Source: Rhodobacteraceae bacterium HTCC2083
Lineage (GTDB): Bacteria; Pseudomonadota; Alphaproteobacteria; Rhodobacterales; Rhodobacteraceae
DNA length: 64,000 nt
NCBI GenBank assembly: GCA_000156115.1
Contig: DS995276.1
Location: 314,017 to 378,016 of the forward strand
Direction: 5' to 3'
Of this stretch, positions 17,311-24,698 are shown piece by piece; position 1 is the first letter of the stretch; every line of letters starts with the position of its first letter. Under the pieces are notes generated by a model. That model worked only from the letters and a program-made list of their open reading frames with translations, searched no databases and had not been told where the DNA came from. The position numbers were made by a program, and so were the translations under genes.

Positions 17311-18016
17311 CGTCATTGATGTGGCACCGCTTGGCACGGACTTTCTGCGGCTCACGCTGCAAGGGACTGATCTCTCCTCGCATGATGATACATCAATCCA
17401 CTTTCGATTGGTGCAGCCCCCGAAGGGCAAAGAGCCCGAATGGCCAAGCGTCCTTTAGACGGGGACAACCCTTTGGCCTGATGGCCCGATTGCGCCGCAC
17501 AAACCGGTTTATACAACGCGTGCAATCGATCATGTGTCGAACAGGTTAATCGTGGACATCTTTATTCACGAGGGCGGGCGCACGATAGATTGGGCGCAAG
17601 GAATCAACGACGGGACTGATCCGCGCATCTGCGTTGGTTTGTCAGGGCCTGTGGGCGGGGGTCTGATGCAAGCAGATCGGGTGTTAATGGCAAGTGATGA
17701 AACAGGTTTCCCCGCCGCTGCGCGAATTCTGGAGGGCTTACCTGTCAAGGCAACAGGCGGGGTTTTTCTGGAAGCCAAACACCGCACAGACTGTCGCTAT
17801 CCAATTGATGCGCTAAAGGGCGTCAAAATCACCTGGCTCGCGCGCGAGAGAAGCGAGGATTTCTTGGCAAGCGCGTTACAAGCTTTGCCGCAGCATACTG
17901 AGTCAAAAATCTGGCTCGCAGGCGAGCGCGAGGATGCGCGCATTTTACGTGACGCTGCAAAGGCGTCAGGGCGTGTAAAAGAGGATTTACGCATCTCGGG
18001 GTTCTGGCGACGATAG
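17297..18016 (+). pseudogene. Siderophore-interacting protein with internal TAG
   Basis: The plus strand encodes a ViuB/SIP-type ferric-chelate reductase. The FAD-binding half reads NFQFVRVIDVAPLGTDFLR ... VYTTRAIDHVSNRLIVDIF and the NAD(P)H half reads RVLMASDETGFPAAARIL ... KIWLAGEREDARILR. One TAG after EWPSVL (near 17456) interrupts an otherwise open frame, and the first 30 or so residues are missing where it meets the TonB fragment. An internal start at 17534 would give only the C-terminal 160 residues. The intact protein would release iron from siderophores in the cytosol. Confidence 0.7.
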
Positions 18017-18032
18017 CTTGCCGGAGCAGTGG

Positions 18033-18506
18033 TTATCGTAGGGTATCAACCTCTTTGAACAGTGCTCGAAAGGCGCTACGCGCAGCGCCGGGGTGGCGTA
18101 CTTTGCGCGCGGCCTGCACGTTTGCATCTCCGTCGCCTACAATAATCAACCCAACCATGCCCATTTCGTAATGTGGCAAACACAGATAGCCGTAAATGCC
18201 CGGGACAGTCAGCGTGACGCTGAACTCTTCATCCATCGGACTGTTCCACGGCTCTGCCCCTTCTGGGATCATACCGCGTTTTGAGGCTGTGTTGTGACCT
18301 TCATCACGCGGAATAAATGTCACTGTATCCCCCAGTGCGATGTGCAAAATATCCGGTGCAAACACATTCGTGTGCTGTGCGTCGTCAGCCGCTGCGTTCA
18401 ACATAAGAATGCGATGCTCTTCGGCTTGCGCAAACATCGGTGCGAAGCCCAATGACAATGACACAGAAAGCAAACGAAGCGGGTTAGTCGGAATACGCAT
18501 GAACAT
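18033..18506 (-). CDS. Pseudoazurin (type I copper protein)
   Basis: A 157-residue secreted cupredoxin. A signal peptide (about residues 1-28, ending FAQA) precedes the mature start HRILMLNAAADD. Copper ligands are visible: His in DEGHNTASKRGMIPEGAE, then Cys, His and Met in YLCLPHYEMGMVGL. The sequence closely follows pseudoazurins (GDTVTFIPRDEGHN). The gene overlaps the 3' end of the Fe-type ABC ATPase by 23 bases, so it is the last gene of that operon. Pseudoazurin normally carries electrons in the periplasm, often to nitrite reductase; here its neighbours are all iron genes, suggesting a redox role in iron uptake (inference). Confidence 0.87.
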   Translation of the reverse strand: MFMRIPTNPLRLLSVSLSLGFAPMFAQAEEHRILMLNAAADDAQHTNVFAPDILHIALGDTVTFIPRDEGHNTASKRGMIPEGAEPWNSPMDEEFSVTLTVPGIYGYLCLPHYEMGMVGLIIVGDGDANVQAARKVRHPGAARSAFRALFKEVDTLR

Positions 18507-19260
18507 TTAGTTCCTTTCTTGGGCCAAGTCCTGTTTGGATTGAGACATCATAGGTTGCCGCGATCAAAGGATCCGACAGAACGGCGTCAAGTTTGCCCTG
18601 CGCGAGAATTTGGCCAGACCCAATCAGTAACAAATGATCCGCGTAGCGCGCAGCGAGGTTAAGATCATGCAAGGCCACAATCCCGATAGCTCCACGTTCT
18701 TTCATAGCGTGCTTAATGCCGTGCATCACATCTAGCTGGTGGCGCAAATCAAGCGCGCTGGTGGGTTCATCGAAGAGGTAGACCTCTGCCTTGCGGATGA
18801 GCGCTTGGCAGACCGACACCATTTGCGCCTGCCCGCCTGAGAGTTCGCCAATGTTGGCCTCGGCGAGATGCCCGATCTTGGCCTCTTCCAGCGCTTGCGC
18901 CACAGATGCCATATCTTGCTCGGACACACGCCAGCCCGAAAGTTGCTTTTGCGCCATCAGGACGACGTCAAACACCGACAAAGCCGCGTTGGCCGTAAAG
19001 AACTGCGGCATGAAACAAATACGTTGCAATCGGCGTTGAACGGAGAGCTGGGACAAGTCCTCACCAGCGATGTCAATTATGCCATCGCTCGACTTCACCA
19101 AACCCGCAATCGTGCGAAAAAGGGTGGATTTCCCAGCAGCATTTGGCCCGATAAGCGCTGTCAATTCGCCAGCTCGCAGAGCCTCAAACCCTGTTTCATT
19201 CAGGATCGTGCGCGATCCGAGCGTTACGTTGATATTTTGTGCAGAAAGCGTCATTGCCAA
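18484..19260 (-). CDS. Iron-chelate ABC transporter ATP-binding protein
   Basis: A 258-residue FecE/FhuC/BtuD-type ATPase. Walker A is GPNAAGKST, signature LSGGQ, Walker B VYLFDEP with the switch His in VALHDLNLAARYADH. It powers the FecCD-type permease encoded just upstream, whose stop it overlaps by ten bases, and imports a siderophore, haem or cobalamin-like ligand. It lies in an operon ordered binding protein, permease, ATPase, pseudoazurin. Confidence 0.88.
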   Translation of the reverse strand: MAMTLSAQNINVTLGSRTILNETGFEALRAGELTALIGPNAAGKSTLFRTIAGLVKSSDGIIDIAGEDLSQLSVQRRLQRICFMPQFFTANAALSVFDVVLMAQKQLSGWRVSEQDMASVAQALEEAKIGHLAEANIGELSGGQAQMVSVCQALIRKAEVYLFDEPTSALDLRHQLDVMHGIKHAMKERGAIGIVALHDLNLAARYADHLLLIGSGQILAQGKLDAVLSDPLIAATYDVSIQTGLGPRKELNVHAYSD

Positions 19261-20339
19261 TGCCTTTGTCGTTGCGACAGAATTAAGCTGATGAAGAATG
19301 GGATGCCGATCAGCGATGTGATCATCCCAATCGGATAGATGACCCCCGGTGTGATCGCTTTGGATGCGATAGACGTGCCTGACATGATCAAAGCTCCTGC
19401 AAGCGCAGAGAATGGCAAAAAGCCGCGCTGATCTTCACCGACTACAAGGCGCGCGATGTGAGGGCCGACCAATCCAACAAAGGCGACAGCCCCGACGAAA
19501 GACACCGCAACTGCGGCAAGCAGCGACACACCCCCCAAAACCGTAAGACGCAGGAATGAAACATTGACGCCAAGGCTTGCCGCCTTTTCTTCGCCCATGC
19601 GCAGAGCCGTCAGCGACCAAGAGCGCGACATGAAGTACGGCAAAACGATTGCGAGAACGACCAAACAGGTCGCGACCTTGCCCCAACTTGCACGCGCCAA
19701 AGAGCCGAGCTGCCAGAAGATGATTTGCGCAAGTTGCAGCTCGGACGCGCCGTATTGCAACAGTGCCAAAAGCGCGTTGAATGTGAAGAGCATCGCAATA
19801 CCCACGAGGATCATCGCTTCGGGTGTGACACCTCGCAAACGTGTAAAGCCATAAAGCGCCAGTGAGGTCGCCATCGCCATCACAAACGCGTTGCCTGTTA
19901 CAAAGAAGATGCCTGCGCCGGGGATCAAGGACCACTGCATTACGATGGCCAAAGCGGCCCCGAAACTCGCAGCAGATGACAAACCCAACGTAAACGGATC
20001 CGCGAGGGGATTGTTCAAGATCGTTTGCATCTCTGCCCCCGCAACACCGAGCATCGCGCCAACGCACACGGCCATCAAAGCGATAGGCATGCGCAGATCC
20101 CAAACGATAACCTTGTCTTGAGGGGATGCGGCAGAAGGATTGAAAATGACGCTGATGACTTGCTGGAACGACAAACTGGCCGGACCAGTCATTATATCGA
20201 TCAAAACAATGAGACTCAGGGCCACTATCGCCCCAAGCAACAACACCAAACGTCGAAAGCTGCGATTGCGGTAATTGCTGACAAGCGTATCGACCGCGCC
20301 GTCGTCCGAGGGAGAAACTACAGACATCTGTTCTACCAT
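19251..20339 (-). CDS. FecCD-family iron-chelate ABC permease
   Basis: A 362-residue polytopic permease of the BtuC/FecCD family with about ten helices. Family marks are PASLSFQQVISVIFNP, WDLRMPIALMAVCVGAMLGVAG, NNPLADPFTLGLSSAASFGAAL and the C-terminal FVGLVGPHIARLVVGED. The N-terminal 30 residues are cytosolic. It is one of the two halves of the inner-membrane pore (homodimer expected). Confidence 0.88.
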   Translation of the reverse strand: MVEQMSVVSPSDDGAVDTLVSNYRNRSFRRLVLLLGAIVALSLIVLIDIMTGPASLSFQQVISVIFNPSAASPQDKVIVWDLRMPIALMAVCVGAMLGVAGAEMQTILNNPLADPFTLGLSSAASFGAALAIVMQWSLIPGAGIFFVTGNAFVMAMATSLALYGFTRLRGVTPEAMILVGIAMLFTFNALLALLQYGASELQLAQIIFWQLGSLARASWGKVATCLVVLAIVLPYFMSRSWSLTALRMGEEKAASLGVNVSFLRLTVLGGVSLLAAVAVSFVGAVAFVGLVGPHIARLVVGEDQRGFLPFSALAGALIMSGTSIASKAITPGVIYPIGMITSLIGIPFFISLILSQRQRHWQ

Positions 20340-20406
20340 TTTTTAGGATGCAGGATGTGTGGGTCGGCGATGAACGCCAACCCAAGAGCAATATGCTTAG
20401 ACCGCC

Positions 20407-21546
20407 TCACTTCGGCAGGCTTACCCAGAACTGACCAGCGGTCGCGAACGGCATGAACTCATCATGCAATTTCGCCATCGTGGCGTTCGGGTCGAGGTCT
20501 GTGAAATCCTCAGGGTGTAACCATTTTGCAATCTGTTGGATTGCGATGAAATGGTACGGGCTGTTGTAGAATTGGTGATAGATTGAGTGCATCCGACCTG
20601 TCTGAACTGCGCGCAAATTCTTGAAGCCAACGCGATCCGCAAGTGCTTGAATACGCGCATCATTGTCTACTGTATTCGCCTGATAACCCAGCAACGTCGC
20701 CGTGACTTCTGGACGTGCGGCGGCCCAATTCGCGCCTGTGCCGAGCAACACGTCGGGGTCCGCTGCAATTAAACCTTCCAAGCTGACCTCTGAGCTATAG
20801 CCTGCGAATTTTTCAGAGCCGTAGTTGCGCCCCCCTGCCAATTCGATGAAGCGGCCGTAGTTGTAGCTGCCAAAGGTATTGCAGCAATATTCAGGGCTCC
20901 AACCAGCCGCATTTTCCATGAAGACCAGCGGCTTTTCATCAACTGGCAAGGACTGCACAACATTGGTGACTTTGCGCATTTCAGCGACATAGAAATCAAT
21001 GAATTCAGCAGCGCGTGCTTCTTTTTCGAGCAAACGACCCAAAAGCAACATAGATGGAATCGAATTCGCAGTTGGATCGCGGCGGAAATCAATAAAGACG
21101 ACAGGAACGCCCGCCTCATCGAGCTTTTCGATCAAACTAGTTTCCTCAGCTTTGAACAGACTGCCCAGATCGAGCAGCAGCAAATCCGCTTTGTTTTCAA
21201 GAACTGCTTCGATGCTGAAGTCACCAGCATAGGGGTTCCCAAAGTTCACCATCCGCGCTGTGTCTTCCGGGAAGGCCGCTTTGAATTTCTCAAAGGCGTC
21301 GGGATCGTAGAGGATAAGATCATCCTTCCACCCAACAACGTGCTCAAACGGGTTTTCTGTGGCGAGCGGTGCAATTGCATACATCATGCGGCCTTCGCCA
21401 AGAATGATGCGTTCGGGAGCATCAGGCAGCGTTACCTGACGACCCGCAATGTCTGTGACTGTCATTGGATCAGCCAGGGCAGATGTCGCAAAAAGCGAAA
21501 AGGCGGTAGCGGCAAAAGCAGCTGTATATGTGAGAGGGTGTCGCAT
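20407..21546 (-). CDS. Periplasmic iron-chelate-binding protein
   Basis: A 379-residue FecB/FepB-type binding protein. It has a signal peptide ending SALA, then the family start MTVTDIAGRQVTLPDAPERIIL, paired lobes (ADLLLLDLGSLF; PDVLLGTGANW) and the C-terminal HFIAIQQIAKWLHPEDF. An unusual YCCNTFGSYNY loop holds two adjacent Cys. First gene of the minus-strand importer operon; 230 bases separate it from the divergent hemP operon and hold two putative iron boxes. Ligand unknown; the HemP neighbour makes haem or a siderophore plausible. Confidence 0.82.
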   Translation of the reverse strand: MRHPLTYTAAFAATAFSLFATSALADPMTVTDIAGRQVTLPDAPERIILGEGRMMYAIAPLATENPFEHVVGWKDDLILYDPDAFEKFKAAFPEDTARMVNFGNPYAGDFSIEAVLENKADLLLLDLGSLFKAEETSLIEKLDEAGVPVVFIDFRRDPTANSIPSMLLLGRLLEKEARAAEFIDFYVAEMRKVTNVVQSLPVDEKPLVFMENAAGWSPEYCCNTFGSYNYGRFIELAGGRNYGSEKFAGYSSEVSLEGLIAADPDVLLGTGANWAAARPEVTATLLGYQANTVDNDARIQALADRVGFKNLRAVQTGRMHSIYHQFYNSPYHFIAIQQIAKWLHPEDFTDLDPNATMAKLHDEFMPFATAGQFWVSLPK

Positions 21547-21624
21547 GTCTGGGTCACTTTCCTGAGACGTTTCAACTAAATTGAATCGCTGGCGATGACC
21601 GGCTGGCTCGCAAGGGATCGATTA

Positions 21625-21643
21625 GTTGATAAAAAAAGTCAAC
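21625..21643. promoter_or_regulatory. Candidate iron box (TGA-N9-TCA)
   Basis: GTTGA-N9-TCAAC, an exact inverted repeat around an A-rich centre, lies about 80 bases upstream of the binding-protein start. The TGA-N9-TCA layout is that described for the RirA IRO box of alphaproteobacteria. Likely operator of the minus-strand importer operon. Confidence 0.5.
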
Positions 21644-21684
21644 AATATAAAAATATTTCCTGATTAAAACAGTCAGGTTGACAT

Positions 21685-21705
21685 TTCTGATAGATTTACT
21701 CAGAA
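21685..21705. promoter_or_regulatory. Candidate iron box (TTCTGA-N9-TCAGAA)
   Basis: A perfect six-base inverted repeat with nine-base spacer, containing TGA-N9-TCA, sits 70 bases upstream of the first small gene of the plus-strand hemP operon. Together with the site at 21625 it gives each divergent operon its own box. Confidence 0.55.
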
Positions 21706-21775
21706 TTAACCCACCATCTAGCCAACTCTTAGACTCATGAGGAAGCACGAAATCGTTCGATAAAGGACTTCTAAA

Positions 21776-21949
21776 ATGCATGAAAAAAAACCTTTAAAAG
21801 ACTTCGCCAGCGCACGTTGTACGCCGCGACCGAATCGTCCCGAGCTTGCCGAAGTAGCCTTTCACTCAGGAACACCAGACGGATTTAGCATGGAGTGGGC
21901 TCTCGACCGCTTTAGTTCAGTCCACACCCAAGACGGGAGATCAAATTGA
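21776..21949 (+). CDS. Small unknown protein before hemP
   Basis: ATG 21776, preceded by AAAGGA about nine bases upstream, encodes 57 residues beginning MHEKKPLKDFASARC and ending DGRSN. Its TGA overlaps the hemP ATG by one base (TGATG), which argues it is really translated. No family is recognised. It has one Cys and no membrane segment. It is the first gene of the haem/iron operon. Confidence 0.55.
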   Translation: MHEKKPLKDFASARCTPRPNRPELAEVAFHSGTPDGFSMEWALDRFSSVHTQDGRSN

Positions 21950-22116
21950 TGTCATTTCACACCGCGAAAGAAACGATAAAGCCGTTGCCCAATGCATTGC
22001 CCACTTATTCCGCTCAGGACCTCACGAAGGGGGCAGACCAAGCCCAAATCGTGTTGGGCGATCAAACATACACCCTGCGCATTACACGCGCGGGCAAGCT
22101 GATCCTGACAAAATGA
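21949..22116 (+). CDS. hemP: Hemin uptake protein HemP/HmuP
   Basis: A 55-residue protein whose second half matches the HemP family: QIVLGDQTYTLRITRAGKLI ending LTK. HemP/HmuP proteins are small and accompany haem receptors or importers; in several proteobacteria HmuP activates the haem receptor gene. It is tightly packed: the start overlaps the upstream small gene and the stop overlaps the next ATG (ATGA at 22113). Confidence 0.85.
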   Translation: MSFHTAKETIKPLPNALPTYSAQDLTKGADQAQIVLGDQTYTLRITRAGKLILTK

Positions 22117-22619
22117 GCAGCGCGCAGGAAAATCGTGGCGGTACGCCCGTCGGCTTCATCTCTGAGCTTGATGCCATTGAAGCGGCGTCGGTGATCTATT
22201 TACGGCTTTGGTGCAATGGCCCTGATAGCCAAGCGACTGTTTGGAGCGACTTTGCCTCCACCTTAGGCGCTGAACACGGCAAACGCGCACTAGGCTCTTT
22301 AAGCGATCTGTGCAGCTTGTGTTCTCAACACGGACGCAGGCCTTTGGTGCGCCACTCGGTGAATTGCAAATGTCTTGGCTCCGACGAATCTTGTTTTGCA
22401 AACTTCATAGCGACCGCAGTACTCGGCGAACGCGAAGACGCAATGCTGATCGCAACTTTGCTAGTCCGCCCTGACGTGGCCCCCGTGCTGACTGCGCTCG
22501 CATCTGACTTCGGGCTCGCGCTGAAACGCATGAACCTGCGGGCACCGAAACAATTCGCGCGTCAGCCCGTCTCACGTGACGGAAAATCGAAACCTTTTCA
22601 AACAGTAACACTCCACTGA
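22113..22619 (+). CDS. Unknown Cys-rich protein in haem/iron operon
   Basis: A 168-residue soluble protein, coupled to hemP by an ATGA overlap. A cluster of cysteines lies in the middle: LCSLCSQHG, then HSVNCKCLGSDESCFANFIA, with a His between. That pattern could bind a metal or Fe-S cluster. The rest is helical (AIEAASVIYLRLW). I do not recognise a family. Position between hemP and an imelysin links it to iron or haem handling. Confidence 0.65.
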   Translation: MSSAQENRGGTPVGFISELDAIEAASVIYLRLWCNGPDSQATVWSDFASTLGAEHGKRALGSLSDLCSLCSQHGRRPLVRHSVNCKCLGSDESCFANFIATAVLGEREDAMLIATLLVRPDVAPVLTALASDFGLALKRMNLRAPKQFARQPVSRDGKSKPFQTVTLH

Positions 22620-22630
22620 CAGGACACTTC

Positions 22631-23893
22631 ATGAAGTACACCATTCTTACCACAACAGCGCTAGTCACCGCGCTCTCCACCTCTGCTTTCGCAGTCGAGA
22701 AAGCTGACGTGCTTGGCACCTACGCTGACATCGCAGCCGCAAAATATGGCGACAGCCTTACAACCGCGCAAACATTACAAGCAGCCGTTAACGCATTGAT
22801 CGCCAATCCATCAGCTGACGCCCTACAAGCCGCGAAAACCGCATGGCTTGCTGCGCGCGTGCCTTACCAGCAGACTGAGGTTTATCGTTTCGGCAACGCG
22901 ATCGTCGATGATTGGGAAGGCAAAGTGAACGCTTGGCCCCTCGATGAAGGTTTGATCGACTATGTCGATGCGTCCTATGGCGGTCCTTCTGACGAGAACG
23001 AATTTGCCGCGCTGAACGTTGTCGCGAACGCATCTTTCACGCTGTCTGGCAGAGAGGTTGACGCAAATGAAATCAATTCTGCCCTTCTGGAAGAAACACT
23101 CCAAGAAGCGGACGGCGTCGAGGCAAACGTCGCGACAGGCTATCACGCAATAGAATTTCTGCTCTGGGGTCAGGACCTGAACGGTCATGGCGCAGGTGCA
23201 GGCAATCGACCTTGGACAGACTACGCAGCGGGTCATGCTTGCACGAATGACAACTGTGACCGTCGCGGCGAGTATCTGACAGCCGCAACTGATTTGCTTG
23301 TGTCCGATCTGGAATGGATGACAGCGCAATGGGCCGCTGGGGGTGCCGCGCGCACAGAGCTCAACAGAAACGAAGACGCAGGGATCGCTGCGGTTTTGAC
23401 TGGCATGGGTTCTTTATCTTATGGCGAGGTCGCTGGTGAGCGCATGCGTCTTGGTGTGATGCTAAACGATCCTGAGGAAGAGCACTCTTGCTTCGCAGAC
23501 AACACGCACAACGATCACTACCATGACGGGCTTGGTGTGCAAAATGCCTATCTTGGTGAGTACGTGCGCATTGATGGTTCTGTCGTTTCTGGTGCATCCT
23601 TGTCTGACATGGTCGCCGCAACAGATGTATCTTTGGACACGGAAATGCGCGCCAAACTCAGCGCGACCATGAAAGCGCTCGGCCGCATCAAAACCACGGC
23701 AGAAGCAGGCTTTGCCTATGACCAGATGTTAGAGCGCGGCAATGAAGCCGGCGAAGCGGTCATCATGGGCGGCGTAAATGGCTTTATCGACCAGACCCGC
23801 TCGATTGAGCGCGTTGTAAGCGCACTTGGGCTCGACCAGATTGCATTTGAAGGCTCTGACAGCCTTGATGATCCGGAAGCTGTGTTTCAGTAA
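22631..23893 (+). CDS. Imelysin-family iron-regulated periplasmic protein
   Basis: A 420-residue imelysin (IrpA/ICMP-like peptidase_M75 family). A signal peptide ends SAFA. The hallmark GxHxxE is present as GYHAIEFLLWGQD, and the family's tandem four-helix-bundle pattern is seen (VPYQQTEVYRFG; GERMRLGVMLNDPEEEHSCF). A His-rich loop THNDHYHDG follows the second bundle. Imelysins are iron-regulated periplasmic or surface proteins thought to bind iron; peptidase activity is disputed. It starts a run with an outer-membrane-like protein, a di-haem oxidoreductase and a second imelysin. Confidence 0.87.
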   Translation: MKYTILTTTALVTALSTSAFAVEKADVLGTYADIAAAKYGDSLTTAQTLQAAVNALIANPSADALQAAKTAWLAARVPYQQTEVYRFGNAIVDDWEGKVNAWPLDEGLIDYVDASYGGPSDENEFAALNVVANASFTLSGREVDANEINSALLEETLQEADGVEANVATGYHAIEFLLWGQDLNGHGAGAGNRPWTDYAAGHACTNDNCDRRGEYLTAATDLLVSDLEWMTAQWAAGGAARTELNRNEDAGIAAVLTGMGSLSYGEVAGERMRLGVMLNDPEEEHSCFADNTHNDHYHDGLGVQNAYLGEYVRIDGSVVSGASLSDMVAATDVSLDTEMRAKLSATMKALGRIKTTAEAGFAYDQMLERGNEAGEAVIMGGVNGFIDQTRSIERVVSALGLDQIAFEGSDSLDDPEAVFQ

Positions 23894-23964
23894 ATCAAAA
23901 TCAGCCAGCCAATCTTTAGCGAGCGCATCGACCCTGATCGGGTCATATAAAACAAGGATAAAAC

Positions 23965-24576
23965 ATGAAATCGCTCTACGCATTGGCTGGCCTCGTTGCT
24001 TTAAGTCTGCCCGCAACAGCACTGGCGCAAGAAATAGAAGGCTCTTCCGAAATAGGTCTCAACATCGCAACCTCTAGTGGTGGAAACGCCAAAACAACCG
24101 CGAGCATCGAAACGGAACTGTCCTTTGGTGGTGCCTTCATCGCTGGTGGTCTGGAGACGCTATATCAAGACCCAACAGACTCAGCAGAGATCACGCTCAC
24201 ACTTGGCTATGGGTTCGACATTTCAGATAATGTTGCGATCACCGCATCCTACTCGAACATCTTTCTCGACAAGAGCGGCTTCTCATTTCACGAGGTCGCC
24301 GTCGCGCTTGATTTCCCGATTGGTGAATCCATCAGCGCGACCTTTGAAGTGGTGCATGATTTAACGGGCTTTAGCACAGACTACAGCCTCGCGGCCGAGT
24401 TTGGACTGGGCAACGGCTTTACAGGTGAAGCAGTTGTTGGACATGATGGGACAGAGGTTTACGGCGAGGCTGGAATTTCTTACGAAATCAACGAAACGAT
24501 CTCTACCGGCTTCGTCGTGGAACTCACCGAAAGCGCGTCAGCGGTGTATAACGTTGGTGTCACAGTCGAGTTCTGA
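23965..24576 (+). CDS. Putative small outer-membrane beta-barrel protein
   Basis: A 203-residue secreted protein. A signal peptide ends ALAQ, and the mature part is built of alternating strands (TASIETELSFGGAFIAGGLE; SAEITLTLGYGFDIS; NVAITASYSNIF) and ends in Phe (VGVTVEF), the usual barrel-assembly signal. Eight or so strands are possible. AAGGAT precedes the ATG. Function unknown; its place between imelysin and di-haem oxidoreductase genes suggests an iron-related surface role. Confidence 0.65.
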   Translation: MKSLYALAGLVALSLPATALAQEIEGSSEIGLNIATSSGGNAKTTASIETELSFGGAFIAGGLETLYQDPTDSAEITLTLGYGFDISDNVAITASYSNIFLDKSGFSFHEVAVALDFPIGESISATFEVVHDLTGFSTDYSLAAEFGLGNGFTGEAVVGHDGTEVYGEAGISYEINETISTGFVVELTESASAVYNVGVTVEF

Positions 24577-24698
24577 TCTCGTTTCAAATGAGACCAAAAA
24601 GCCCCTGAGGCGTTGATAAAAATAGAATACGGCGTGCTACCTTGCGAATTGGTTGCGCGCCAATTGATATTAGGTAGGTGCGAAGAGACTTGTTCAAC

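Noticed and set aside
9310-17500. Stop-codon (TAG) recoding as Gln
   Set aside because: Decay also includes TAA stops, a missing N-terminus and frame changes; genes elsewhere in the window end at TAG (for example 28896-28898), so ordinary decay is simpler.
19435-20391. 318-codon minus-strand frame
   Set aside because: Out-of-frame reading of the FecCD permease on the same strand; Arg/Cys-rich with no membrane pattern.
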